Shown here: piece by piece, positions 9,311-17,357 of the stretch
Numbering within the stretch: position 1 is the stretch's first letter
Layout: every line of letters starts with the position of its first letter
NCBI GenBank assembly: GCA_013364255.1
Contig: CP054936.1
Location: 3,626,853-3,690,852, forward strand
Direction: 5' to 3'
DNA length: 64,000 nucleotides
From: Streptomyces seoulensis
GTDB taxonomy: Bacteria; Actinomycetota; Actinomycetes; Streptomycetales; Streptomycetaceae
The notes under the pieces: model-generated
The model's input: only the letters and a program-made list of their open reading frames with translations
Database searches by the model: none
What the model was told of the DNA's origin: nothing
Translations under genes and position numbers: made by a program

Positions 9311-10021
9311 ATGGACACGGCGGAGACGGCGGAGACGGCGGGGACCGCCGAGGCGGCGCCGCAGCCGGGGCCGGGGCCGGGACTGCGCGAGCGCAAGAAG
9401 CAGCGCACCCGCGACGCACTGCTGCGGGCCGCGCTGGAGCTGTTCACCACCCAGGGCTACGAGCGGACGACGGTCGACGACGTCGCCGAGGCCGTCGGCG
9501 TCTCGCAGCGCACCTTCTTCCGCTACTTCCCCGGCAAGGAGGAGGCCGCCTTCGCCGTGCAGGACATCGCGGAGGCGCACTTCGTCCAGGCGCTGCGCGC
9601 CCGCCCGCCCGAGGAGACCCCGCTGGAGGCGCTGCGCCGGGCGGTGCTGGACAGCTGGGACACGATCAACGACGCCGTCGAGAGCGTCGTGCCGGTGGAG
9701 CTGTACCTGCGGATGTTCTGGGTGACCGAGTCCACCCCCGCGCTGCTCGCCGCGTATCTGCGCCGTTCGGTGGCGACCGAGGAGGAGATCGCCCGGGTGC
9801 TCGCCGCGCGCGAGGGGCTGGACGTGGACGCGGACCCGCGGCCGCGCCTCGCGGTCGCCGTCTTCACCGGCGTGATGCGGGTGACGGGCCGTCAGTGGTG
9901 CACCGGCGACGACTTCAGCCTGGCCGCGATGCGCGCGCTCACCGCCGCCCATCTGGACCAGATCGGCCCGGCCCTGACCGGCGACTGGCGCACCGGCGGC
10001 ACGGCGGACGCGAACGCCTGA
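9311..10021 (+). CDS. TetR/AcrR family transcriptional repressor
   Basis: 236 residues. After a flexible Pro/Glu/Thr-rich leader of about 24 residues comes the TetR DNA-binding domain (RTRDALLRAALELFTTQGYERTT and TVDDVAEAVGVSQRTFFRYFPGKEE, about residues 30-80), then an alpha-helical ligand domain ending near 230. ATG at 9311 with GGAG upstream. It is divergent from the DHA2 exporter, and the intergenic TGTCAGT/ACTGACA sites are its probable operator, so it likely represses the exporter and itself until a ligand binds. Confidence 0.9.
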   Translation: MDTAETAETAGTAEAAPQPGPGPGLRERKKQRTRDALLRAALELFTTQGYERTTVDDVAEAVGVSQRTFFRYFPGKEEAAFAVQDIAEAHFVQALRARPPEETPLEALRRAVLDSWDTINDAVESVVPVELYLRMFWVTESTPALLAAYLRRSVATEEEIARVLAAREGLDVDADPRPRLAVAVFTGVMRVTGRQWCTGDDFSLAAMRALTAAHLDQIGPALTGDWRTGGTADANA

Positions 10022-10159
10022 GCGGGGTGCTCGAACTGCCGTACAGAGGGGCGATCTTGAACAGGCGTACGGACTGAGATTCCCGTCACGCGACGCGAAA
10101 CGTGATCCCCGTCACTCGGTTAACGCGAGACCGTCCCGTTCTCCTAGTGTGTCCTCCCA

Positions 10160-11377
10160 GTGACTTCCTTCGACGCCTCCCCACCGCTCAGTGTCTGGCG
10201 CGCCCTGCTCGCGCTGGCCGTCGTCTTCGTGATGCTGACGACCTCCGGCTGGACCGCCGCGCGCGGCCACCGCGGATCCACCGCCCTCGAGTCCTCCCTC
10301 TCCGCCTGGCAGCACGGCAGCCTGCACGGCCACCGGCTGCCGGACCCGGCCGCGGGCTCCGGCCCGGTCGCCCGCTTCTTCGCCGCGCTCACCGCGCACG
10401 ACCGCGACCGCCTCGCCCACCGCTACCCGCTGGCCGTCGGCAACATGAACGGCGCCCCGGTCCGGCTGCGCTACGAGGCCAACCGCGTCGCCCTCGGCCA
10501 GGCCCGGGCGGCGGAGCTGAAGCGCACCCACGACAGCCGGCTCACCCCGGCCGGCCAGCAGGACGCCGGGCGCCGCGAGCACCACTTCGCCGCGCTCACC
10601 GACCCCGGCCGGCAGATCCTCGCCTTCGACCCCGAGGGCTCCGGCCGCGTCGCCGAGGTCTTCGGCGACCTGGACCGCGCCGAACGCGTCTCCGTCGTCG
10701 TCCCCGGCGTCGACACCGACCTGTTCACCTTCCGCAAGACCTACCGCCCCTACACGGCGGCGTACGGCATGGCGAAGTCGCTCTACACCGCCGAGCGCAC
10801 CGCGCGCCCCGGCGCCCGCACCGCCGTGATCGCCTGGGCCGACTACACCGCGCCCAGCGGCATCGGCGTCGACGCGGCCACCTCGATGCGCGCCGAGGAC
10901 GGCGCCGTCCGGCTGAACGCACTGCTGCGCGCCCTGCCCGGCGCCGCGCCCGTCGCCCTGTTCTGCCACAGCTACGGCTCGGTGGTGTGCGGCCTGGCGG
11001 CGCGCGCGCTGCCCGGGCGGGTCGCCGACATCGCGGTCGCGGCCAGCCCCGGCATGCACGCCCAGACCGCCGCCCGGCTGGGCACCTCCGCCCGGGTGTG
11101 GGCGATGCGCAACGCCACCGACTGGATCCGCGACGTCCCCTATATGGAGCTGGGCGGTTTCGGCCACGGCGCCGATCCGGTCTCCCGGGCGTTCGGGGCG
11201 CGGGTGCTGTCCGCGCACGGCGCCAAGGGGCACGCCGGCTACTTCGACCCGGGCACCGACAGCCTCACCAACTTCGCCGAGATCGGCGTGGGCGCGTACG
11301 GATCGGTGCGCTGCGCCCGGGACGACGACGCGTGCCGGGCGGGTCTGCCCGGCGGCACGACCGCGGGACGCGCGTAG
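10160..11377 (+). CDS. DUF1023 alpha/beta-hydrolase, membrane-anchored or secreted
   Basis: 405 residues. An N-terminal hydrophobic segment (ALLALAVVFVMLTTSGWTAA, about residues 15-34) suggests a signal anchor. The C-terminal half is a DUF1023 alpha/beta-hydrolase: VVVPGVDTD oxyanion region, nucleophile elbow CHSYGS near residue 273, AASPGM, and a late histidine (KGHAGYFD). Substrate unknown. GTG at 10160 lies 9 bases after TAGTGT with no Shine-Dalgarno, so leaderless translation is likely. The direct repeat CCCGTCAC occurs twice upstream (near 10083 and 10108). Confidence 0.82.
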   Translation: MTSFDASPPLSVWRALLALAVVFVMLTTSGWTAARGHRGSTALESSLSAWQHGSLHGHRLPDPAAGSGPVARFFAALTAHDRDRLAHRYPLAVGNMNGAPVRLRYEANRVALGQARAAELKRTHDSRLTPAGQQDAGRREHHFAALTDPGRQILAFDPEGSGRVAEVFGDLDRAERVSVVVPGVDTDLFTFRKTYRPYTAAYGMAKSLYTAERTARPGARTAVIAWADYTAPSGIGVDAATSMRAEDGAVRLNALLRALPGAAPVALFCHSYGSVVCGLAARALPGRVADIAVAASPGMHAQTAARLGTSARVWAMRNATDWIRDVPYMELGGFGHGADPVSRAFGARVLSAHGAKGHAGYFDPGTDSLTNFAEIGVGAYGSVRCARDDDACRAGLPGGTTAGRA

Positions 11378-11443
11378 AGACAGCAGGAAGTGCGGTCCGC
11401 GCGGGAGGGACGAAGCGGCCCGCGCCCCCCTACGATGAGCCGC

Positions 11444-12301
11444 ATGGGTGACGTACTGACCGGATTTCATGCTGCCTGGGAGTTCGCGTCCGATTCCGTG
11501 CTCATCCGCTACGAACGGGGGATACGGACACCGAAGCTGTTCCAGGCGCTCGGCGAGCGCCGTGTGCCGCTGGCCGCGCTCGCGGACGTGACGGTGACCG
11601 GCGGCCGGCGCGGGAGCGTGGTCCTGCGCGCCGAGCCGCGGCCCGGCGCCGATCCGCTGATGGACGCGGCCGACGGGCAGTTGAAGGAGGGCAGCGACCC
11701 CTACCGGCTGGTGCTGCCCGCCGAGCGGGCCGGCCTCGCCGAGCGCCGCGCCGAGGAGCTGCGCGACCGGCTGACCGAGACCGGCCCGGCCGACCGCCAC
11801 CTGGTGGCCGCGCCCGGGGCGCCGCTCGGGTTCAAGGCGTACGACGGCAGGGCGGCCTTCGACGGCACGGCGGTGCGGTTCCGCTGGTCGTGGACGGGGG
11901 CGTCGACGGAGAAGTGGAAGGCCGGCGACCAGAGCTTCGCGGTCGGCGATCTAGGCGGGGTGGAGTGGCGCTCGCCGGAGGTCTTCGAGGGGCATCTGCG
12001 GCTGCTGCCGCGGGAGGCGGGCGCCGCGCCGGACCCGTCCGCGCGGCCGGACCAGGACCCGGCGGCGGTGGTGTTCGGGCGCGGCTACGGGCCGGTGCAC
12101 GAGTCGCTGCCGTTCGCGGCGGCGGTGCTGGCCGCGGTGCGGGCCGCCGCGCCCGCGCCGGTGGCCGCCCTGGCCGCCGCCCGCCGCGATCCGGCCGACA
12201 TCGCCGAGCGCATCCGGCACCTGGGCGAGCTGCACCGGGCGGGGCTGGTGACGGACGACGAGTTCTCGGTGAAGAAGGCCGAGCTGCTGGCGGAGCTGTA
12301 G
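11444..12301 (+). CDS. DUF4429 protein with C-terminal SHOCT-like motif
   Basis: 285 residues. Two related beta-rich modules (about residues 1-95 and 105-200) match DUF4429, a PH-like fold. The end (DIAERIRHLGELHRAGLVTDDEFSVKKAELLAEL) is a SHOCT motif, a short helical oligomerisation tail. Cytosolic, function unknown. The start is ATG 11444: a TACGAT -10 box (11431-11436) ends 7 bases before it, with no ribosome site, so a leaderless message is likely. The upstream ATG at 11435 overlaps the -10 box and is less likely. Confidence 0.78.
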   Translation: MGDVLTGFHAAWEFASDSVLIRYERGIRTPKLFQALGERRVPLAALADVTVTGGRRGSVVLRAEPRPGADPLMDAADGQLKEGSDPYRLVLPAERAGLAERRAEELRDRLTETGPADRHLVAAPGAPLGFKAYDGRAAFDGTAVRFRWSWTGASTEKWKAGDQSFAVGDLGGVEWRSPEVFEGHLRLLPREAGAAPDPSARPDQDPAAVVFGRGYGPVHESLPFAAAVLAAVRAAAPAPVAALAAARRDPADIAERIRHLGELHRAGLVTDDEFSVKKAELLAEL

Positions 12302-12348
12302 CGCGCCGCCGCCCGGCGCCAGGGCCTCTCGTTCGGATCAGGCTCGGA

Positions 12349-12825
12349 TCAGGCCGGGCGGTGTCCGGCGTCCGCGTAGAAGCCGATCTTGCGGTCCAGC
12401 ACCGCGAGCGTGTCCCTGAGCTGGGCCATCCGCTCCAGCACGTCCCGGCGGGTGGCCGCCAGCAGCTCGTAGCGCTCGCCGTAGGTCTCCTCGCCGCCGC
12501 GCACCAGCTCGGCGTAGCGCACCATGTCGGCGACCGGCATGCCGGTCAGGCGCAGCTTGCCGACGAGATCGAGCCACTCCAGGTCGCGGTTGGTGTAGCG
12601 GCGCTGGCCGGTGTGCGAACGGTCCACGTGCGGCATCAGGCCGATCCGCTCGTACCAGCGCAGTGTGTGCGCCGTCAGCCCGGTGAAGGCGACCACCTCG
12701 CTGATCGTGTAGGCGTCCCGCCCGTCGGGGCGCGGGGGCCGCGGGGGCTCGGCGGAGCAGAAGTCGGAGCGGGTGGGGTCTTCCTCGGCCTCGATGGCCA
12801 CGGCCGTGTTCTGCGTCACCGTCAT
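12349..12825 (-). CDS. MerR family transcriptional regulator
   Basis: 158 residues. The MerR HTH begins at YTISEVVAFTGLTAHTLRWYERIGLM (about residues 38-65) with the recognition wing RRYTNRDLEWL, then a long dimerisation helix (LLAATRRDVLERMAQLRDTLAVLDRKI). The effector end has no cysteine cluster, so metal sensing is unlikely; a small-molecule or unknown signal is more plausible. ATG 12825 lies 7 bases after TAGCGT, with no Shine-Dalgarno. Its promoter has the 19-bp spacer typical of MerR targets, indicating autoregulation. It is divergent from a GNAT acetyltransferase. Confidence 0.88.
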   Translation of the reverse strand: MTVTQNTAVAIEAEEDPTRSDFCSAEPPRPPRPDGRDAYTISEVVAFTGLTAHTLRWYERIGLMPHVDRSHTGQRRYTNRDLEWLDLVGKLRLTGMPVADMVRYAELVRGGEETYGERYELLAATRRDVLERMAQLRDTLAVLDRKIGFYADAGHRPA

Positions 12826-12832
12826 GGTCCCC

Positions 12833-12863
12833 ACGCTAGAACCTTGGAGCGCACTCGAAGCAA
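12833..12863 (-). promoter_or_regulatory. MerR-type promoter with 19-bp spacer
   Basis: Minus strand TTGCTT (12858-12863), 19-bp spacer, TAGCGT (12833-12838), then 7 bases to the ATG. The spacer carries an imperfect dyad, CCTTGGAGCGCACTCGAAGC on the plus strand (12842-12861; halves match at about 7 of 9 positions). The overlong spacer plus dyad is the classic MerR activation geometry. Confidence 0.8.
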
Positions 12864-12928
12864 GCGGGGACCGGGGGCGGACGGAAAACGGGAGGACGCG
12901 GGCGGGGCGCGCTGGCTAGCGTGCGGGC

Positions 12929-13399
12929 ATGAGTCTCGTACGACGTGCCGGGGCCGCCGACGCGGGGGAAGTGCTGCGGCTGCGCCAGGTGATGATCGAC
13001 TCGATGGCCGGGGCGGACCGGTCGACCGGCTGGCACGCGGATTCCCTGCCGGTGCTGGCGGCGCGGCTCGCCGAGCCGGACGGCGGCTTCGCCGCGTTCG
13101 TCGTGGACTGGCCGGAGCGGCCGGGAACGCTGGCCGCGCTGGTGGCCGGGACGCTGGAGTACCGCATCGGCCGGGCCGGCAACCCGCTCGGCACGGTCGG
13201 CTACGTCTTCAGCGTCGCCACCGACCCCGGCGCCCGTAGACGCGGGTACGCGCGCGCCGGCATGGACGCGCTGCTGGAGTGGTTCCGCGAGCGGGGCGCG
13301 GACCGGGTGCAGCTCACCGCCTCCGCCGAGGCCGCCCCGCTGTACGCCGCCCTGGGCTTCCGGCCCAAGCCCGACCCGTTGCTGGAGCTGCGGCTGTGA
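12929..13399 (+). CDS. GNAT family N-acetyltransferase
   Basis: 156 residues. The acetyl-CoA-binding core is visible as VGYVFSVATDPGARRRGYARAGMDALLEWFRERGADRVQLTAS (about residues 90-132, pyrophosphate loop RRRGYA), with the terminal YAALGFRPKPDPLLEL motif. It transfers an acetyl group from acetyl-CoA to an unknown amine. TAGCGT at 12917-12922 ends 6 bases before ATG 12929 and no ribosome site is present: predicted leaderless. The divergent MerR gene 103 bp away is a natural candidate regulator. Confidence 0.88.
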   Translation: MSLVRRAGAADAGEVLRLRQVMIDSMAGADRSTGWHADSLPVLAARLAEPDGGFAAFVVDWPERPGTLAALVAGTLEYRIGRAGNPLGTVGYVFSVATDPGARRRGYARAGMDALLEWFRERGADRVQLTASAEAAPLYAALGFRPKPDPLLELRL

Positions 13400-13417
13400 G
13401 CGCATAGGCTCGGCGCC

Positions 13418-14245
13418 ATGTCGTTGAAGAGCCTGGCGTCGATCGAGAACTGGCCGGTTTCCACCGCCGCGGCGGGCGTGGTCCGCGCCGACGGCACGGT
13501 CGCCGGCGTGCACGGCCCGACCGGGCACCGCTTCCCGCTGGCCTCGGTCACCAAGCCGCTGGCGGCCTACGCGGTGCTGGTGGCCTACGAGGAGGGCGCG
13601 GTCGAGCTGGACGAGCCGGCCGGACCGCCCGGCGCGACCGTGCGCCACCTGCTGGCCCACACCTCGGGCCTGGCCTTCGACGAGCACCGGGTGACGGCCC
13701 CGCCCGGCGAGCGGCGGCTGTACTCCAACGCCGGTTTCGAGCAGCTCGGCGACCAGGTGGCGAAGGCGACGGACATCCCGTTCCCGGAGTACCTGCGCCA
13801 GGCGGTCCTGGAGCCGCTGGGCATGACCGCGACGACGCTGGCCGGCTCCCCCGCCAAGGACGGCGTCTCCACCGTGGACGACCTGCTCCGCTTCGCCGCC
13901 GAGCTCCAGGCCCCGCGCCTGCTGGACCCGCGCACCGTCGCCGAGGCGATGACGGTGCAGTACCCGGGCACGAAGGGCGTCCTGCCGGGCTACGGCCACC
14001 AGAACCCCAACGACTGGGGCCTCGGCTTCGAGATCCGCGACGGCAAGTCCCCGCACTGGACGGGCACGTCGTCCTCGCCCCGCACGTTCGGCCACTTCGG
14101 CCAGTCCGGCACGTTCCTGTGGACCGACCCCGACGCGGGCGCCGCCTGCGTCGCCCTGACCGACCGCGCCTTCGGCCCCTGGGCCGTCGAGGCGTGGCCG
14201 CCCTTCACGGACGGGGTGCTGGCGGAGCTGCGCGGCGCCGCCTAG
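13418..14245 (+). CDS. Serine beta-lactamase-like hydrolase (class C / PBP4* fold)
   Basis: 275 residues. The active-site serine lies in SVTK (S43, K46), followed by YSN (Tyr-x-Asn element) near residue 105 and a C-terminal HFG in place of KTG. No signal peptide, so cytosolic. The family includes esterases, D-aminopeptidases and beta-lactamase-like proteins; substrate unknown. TAGGCT ends 7 bases before ATG 13418, which follows the GNAT stop by 18 bp, so it may have both its own leaderless promoter and read-through from the GNAT gene. The stop overlaps the convergent pirin gene by 4 bases. Confidence 0.83.
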   Translation: MSLKSLASIENWPVSTAAAGVVRADGTVAGVHGPTGHRFPLASVTKPLAAYAVLVAYEEGAVELDEPAGPPGATVRHLLAHTSGLAFDEHRVTAPPGERRLYSNAGFEQLGDQVAKATDIPFPEYLRQAVLEPLGMTATTLAGSPAKDGVSTVDDLLRFAAELQAPRLLDPRTVAEAMTVQYPGTKGVLPGYGHQNPNDWGLGFEIRDGKSPHWTGTSSSPRTFGHFGQSGTFLWTDPDAGAACVALTDRAFGPWAVEAWPPFTDGVLAELRGAA

Positions 14246-14901
14246 GCCCTGTCGGCCATCTCCCACACCAGCAGCTCCGCGTCCGTCACGGCCTGCGCCG
14301 TCAGGTCCTCGGCGCCGGTGATCCGCGCCGCGTCGCCGGGGCCCAACCGCTCGCCGTTCAGGCGGACTTCGCCGCGTACGACGTGGACGTAGCAGTGCCC
14401 GGCGGACGGCAGCCGGGTCCGCTCCCCCGCCGCCGGGCGCCGTACGTGGAGGGCGGCGGCGGCCTCGGGGACGGCGTACGGCGTCGTGTCGGGCAGGGCG
14501 GGTACGGCCGTGTAGCGGGGCTCGCCGCCGGTGCGCACCGGGGCCAGCCACATCTGGACGAAGACGAGGGGGACGGCGGCGTCGTTGCGCTCCACGTGGC
14601 GCACGCCCGCGGCCGCGCTCACGTGCTGCACGCCGCCGGGGCGGATCACGGTCTCGTGGCCCGCCGAGTCGCGGTGCGTCAGCTCGCCCTCGACGACCCA
14701 GGTGACGATCTCGGTGTGGCTGTGCGGGTGCTCGGCGAAGCCCGCGCCGGGGGCCAGTCGCTCCTCGTTGCAGGCGATCAGCGCGCCGAAGCGGAGGTTG
14801 TCGGGGTCGTAGTGCGGGCCGAAGGAGAAGGCGTGCCGGGTGGTGATGCCGGCCGCCTGCTCACCGCCCTCGTAGCGCTCTGCCGCGCGGCGCACGTCCA
14901 T
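14242..14901 (-). CDS. Pirin family protein (bicupin)
   Basis: 219 residues. The N-terminal cupin has the pirin iron-binding pattern, HAFSFGPHYDPDN and EHPHSHTEIVTWVVEGELTHRDS (His residues within about 20-65), and a second, shorter cupin fills residues 130-219. Pirins are iron-containing cytosolic proteins; bacterial forms act as quercetinases or interact with enzymes such as pyruvate dehydrogenase, and the role here is open. ATG 14901 is chosen. A GTG at 14907 is also possible: TACGGT ends 6 bases before it, which would make the gene leaderless. Confidence 0.86.
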   Translation of the reverse strand: MDVRRAAERYEGGEQAAGITTRHAFSFGPHYDPDNLRFGALIACNEERLAPGAGFAEHPHSHTEIVTWVVEGELTHRDSAGHETVIRPGGVQHVSAAAGVRHVERNDAAVPLVFVQMWLAPVRTGGEPRYTAVPALPDTTPYAVPEAAAALHVRRPAAGERTRLPSAGHCYVHVVRGEVRLNGERLGPGDAARITGAEDLTAQAVTDAELLVWEMADRA

Positions 14902-14968
14902 GGTCACCAGGACACCGTAGCCCCGCCCGGCACGCGTCCCGGCCCCGGTGGGGGCGGCCCGGCGGAGC

Positions 14969-15057
14969 CCTCGGGCACGGGTCCGCGGGGCCTCGGGCAC
15001 GGGTCCGCGGGGCCTCGGGCACGGGTCCGCGGGGCCTCGGAGAGCGGGTCCGCGGGG
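14969..15057. repeat. 22-bp tandem repeat, three perfect copies plus one diverged
   Basis: Units start at 14969, 14991 and 15013, each beginning CCTCGGGCACGGGTCCGC and ending GGGG, and are identical. A fourth (15035-15057) has a small rearrangement. They lie in the gap between the divergent pirin and fasR genes, upstream of the fasR promoter. Confidence 0.9.
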
Positions 15058-15122
15058 TCCCGTACCGGCCGGTCAGGACCCGGCGGCACGTACGTGCGTC
15101 CGGATAAGGCAGTCTTGTCCCC

Positions 15123-16328
15123 GTGCCCGAACCCGAATCCCGTCCCGCAGAAGCCGCAGCGCGCCCCGCCCATCCGCACACCGCGACCCTGAGACGGCTG
15201 GAGAAGTCCTCCGGCTCGCTGGCCGCGCAGGCCATCGCGCGGATGGACGAGACGCTGCCGTGGTACCGGGCCATGCCCCCGGAGAACCGTTCCTGGATCG
15301 GGCTGGTGGCCCAGGCCGGCATCGCGGCCTTCACCGAGTGGTTCCGCCGCCCCGACGCGCCGCAGGCCATCTCCACCGACGTGTTCGGCACCGCGCCCCG
15401 CGAGCTGACCCGGGCGATCACCCTGCGCCAGACCGTGGAGATGGTGCGCACCACCATCGAGGTCATGGAGTCCGCCATCGACGAGGTGGCGGCCCCGGGC
15501 GACGAGTCCGTGCTGCGCGAGGCGCTGCTCGTGTACGCGCGGGAGATCGCCTTCGCCACCGCCCAGGTGTACGCCCAGGCCGCCGAGGCACGCGGCGCCT
15601 GGGACGCCCGGCTGGAGTCGCTGGTCGTCAACGCCGTCCTGTCCGGCGAGGCGGACGAGGGCGCCGTGTCGCGGGCGGCCGCGCTCGGCTGGAACTCGCC
15701 CGAGCACGTGTGCGTGGTGCTCGGCACCGCGCCCGACGGGGACTCGGAGCTGACCGTGGAGGCCATCCGGCGGGCCGCCCGGCACGCCAAGCTCCAGGTG
15801 CTCACCGGGGTGCTCGGCAACCGGCTGGTGGTGATCGCCGGCGGCAATGACAACCCGCTCGCGGTGGCGAAGTCGCTGATCGGGCCGTACGCGGCCGGGC
15901 CGGTGGTGGCCGGCCCGATCGTGCCGGACCTGCTCGCCGCGACCCGCTCCGCGCAGGCCGCCGCGGCCGGGCTGAAGGCGTGTTTCGCCTGGCAGGACGC
16001 CCCGCGCCCGGTGCTGGCGGACGATCTGCTGCCGGAGCGCGCCATCGCGGGCGATCCGGGCGCCCGCGAGCAGTTGGTAGAGGAGATCTACAGACCGCTG
16101 GAGGAGGCCGGTTCCGCGCTGCTGGAGACGCTGAGTGTTTATCTGGAGCAGGCGAGCAGTCTGGAGGGCGCGGCCCGGATGCTCTTCGTTCACCCGAACA
16201 CCGTGCGCTACCGGCTTCGACGTGTGACTGACGTCACCGGATGGTCGCCGTCCGATGTACGATCCGCGTTCACGCTGAGGATCGCGCTGATCCTGGGGCG
16301 GCTGGCCGATGGAGATCCCCAGCCCTGA
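15123..16328 (+). CDS. fasR: FasR-type regulator of fatty acid synthesis (PucR/CdaR-like)
   Basis: 401 residues. An N-terminal regulatory region precedes a GGDEF-like CdaR domain (about residues 190-300). The C-terminal HTH_30 is seen at LETLSVYLEQASSLEGAARMLFVHPNTVRYRLRRVTDVTG. This architecture immediately upstream of fabD is that of Streptomyces FasR, reported to activate fabD-fabH-acpP-fabF. GTG 15123 is the start; no good ribosome site is seen, so leaderless translation from a CAGTCT-like -10 is possible. A long inverted repeat starts at its stop codon and may be its operator. Confidence 0.9.
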   Translation: MPEPESRPAEAAARPAHPHTATLRRLEKSSGSLAAQAIARMDETLPWYRAMPPENRSWIGLVAQAGIAAFTEWFRRPDAPQAISTDVFGTAPRELTRAITLRQTVEMVRTTIEVMESAIDEVAAPGDESVLREALLVYAREIAFATAQVYAQAAEARGAWDARLESLVVNAVLSGEADEGAVSRAAALGWNSPEHVCVVLGTAPDGDSELTVEAIRRAARHAKLQVLTGVLGNRLVVIAGGNDNPLAVAKSLIGPYAAGPVVAGPIVPDLLAATRSAQAAAAGLKACFAWQDAPRPVLADDLLPERAIAGDPGAREQLVEEIYRPLEEAGSALLETLSVYLEQASSLEGAARMLFVHPNTVRYRLRRVTDVTGWSPSDVRSAFTLRIALILGRLADGDPQP

Positions 16329-16329
16329 T

Positions 16330-16352
16330 GTTTTGTCGGGGGTCCACAAAAC
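16330..16352. promoter_or_regulatory. Candidate FasR operator upstream of fabD
   Basis: GTTTTGT (16330-16336) and ACAAAAC (16346-16352) are exact inverted copies spaced by 9 bases. This is an AT-rich dyad in a GC-rich genome, 65 bp upstream of fabD and overlapping the end of fasR by a base or two. Position and symmetry fit an activator site for the fab operon. Confidence 0.7.
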
Positions 16353-16417
16353 CCCTCCGTGTTCTTCGTCCCTGTCCCCACGGGCGGCCGTGGCCGTCCC
16401 CAAGAGAGAGTGTGAGA

Positions 16418-17335
16418 GTGCTCGTACTCGTCGCTCCCGGCCAGGGCGCCCAGACGCCCGGCTTCCTGACTCCCTGGCTCGAACTGCCCGGCGCCGCCGA
16501 CCGTGTGGCCGCCTGGTCGGACGCCATCGGACTCGACCTCGTCCACTACGGGACGCAGGCCGACGCGGACGCGATCCGCGACACCGCGGTGGCCCAGCCG
16601 CTGCTGGTGGCCGCCGGGCTGCTGTCGGCCGCGGCACTCGGTGACATCGCCCCCGACGCGGTCGCGGGTCACAGCGTCGGCGAGATCACCGCCGCCGCCT
16701 TCGCCGGCGTGCTCAACGACACCGCCGCCCTCACCCTGGTGCGCAAGCGCGGTCTGGCGATGGCCGAGGCCGCCGCCGTCACCGAGACGGGCATGTCGGC
16801 GCTGCTCGGCGGCGACCCGGAGGTCTCGATCGCGCACCTGGAGAAGCTGGGCCTGACCCCGGCCAACGTCAACGGCGCGGGCCAGATCGTGGCCGCCGGC
16901 ACCATGGAGCAGCTGGCGGCGCTCGCCGAGGACAAGCCCGAGGGCGTGCGCAAGGTCGTGGCGCTGAAGGTGGCCGGCGCCTTCCACACTCTCCACATGG
17001 CGCCCGCCGTCGAGAAGCTGGCCGAGGCCGCCAAGGCGCTCTCGCCGGCCGATCCGAAGGTCGCCTACGTCTCCAACAAGGACGGCCGGTCGGTCACCAG
17101 CGGCGCCGAGGTCGTCGAGCGGCTGGTCGGCCAGGTCGCCAACCCGGTCCGCTGGGACCTGTGCATGGAGACGTTCAAGGAACTCGGCGTCACCGCCCTG
17201 GTCGAGGTGTGCCCCGGCGGCACGCTCACCGGACTGGCCAAGCGCGCCCTGCCCGGCGTCAGGACGCTGGCCCTGAAGACCCCCGACGACCTCGGCGCGG
17301 CCCGCGAGCTCATCGCCGAGCACGCGAACGCCTGA
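16418..17335 (+). CDS. fabD: Malonyl-CoA:ACP transacylase
   Basis: 305 residues. It transfers malonyl from CoA to acyl carrier protein for fatty-acid and polyketide synthesis. Motifs: GQGAQ near residue 8, nucleophile elbow GHSVGE with S86, and the conserved histidine in GAFHTLHMAPA. GTG 16418 is chosen because AGAGAG ends 7 bases upstream and the protein then begins MLVLVAPGQGAQ, like known Streptomyces FabD; GTG 16412 is an alternative two codons upstream. It is the first gene of the fabD-fabH-acpP-fabF operon (gap to fabH 22 bp). Confidence 0.95.
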   Translation: MLVLVAPGQGAQTPGFLTPWLELPGAADRVAAWSDAIGLDLVHYGTQADADAIRDTAVAQPLLVAAGLLSAAALGDIAPDAVAGHSVGEITAAAFAGVLNDTAALTLVRKRGLAMAEAAAVTETGMSALLGGDPEVSIAHLEKLGLTPANVNGAGQIVAAGTMEQLAALAEDKPEGVRKVVALKVAGAFHTLHMAPAVEKLAEAAKALSPADPKVAYVSNKDGRSVTSGAEVVERLVGQVANPVRWDLCMETFKELGVTALVEVCPGGTLTGLAKRALPGVRTLALKTPDDLGAARELIAEHANA

Positions 17336-17357
17336 CGCCCTAAGGAGCCGATCGAAC

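Noticed and set aside
14969..15057. CRISPR-like array (regular 22-bp repeats), also 61946-62053
   Set aside because: There are no unique spacers between units and no cas genes; these are head-to-tail minisatellites.
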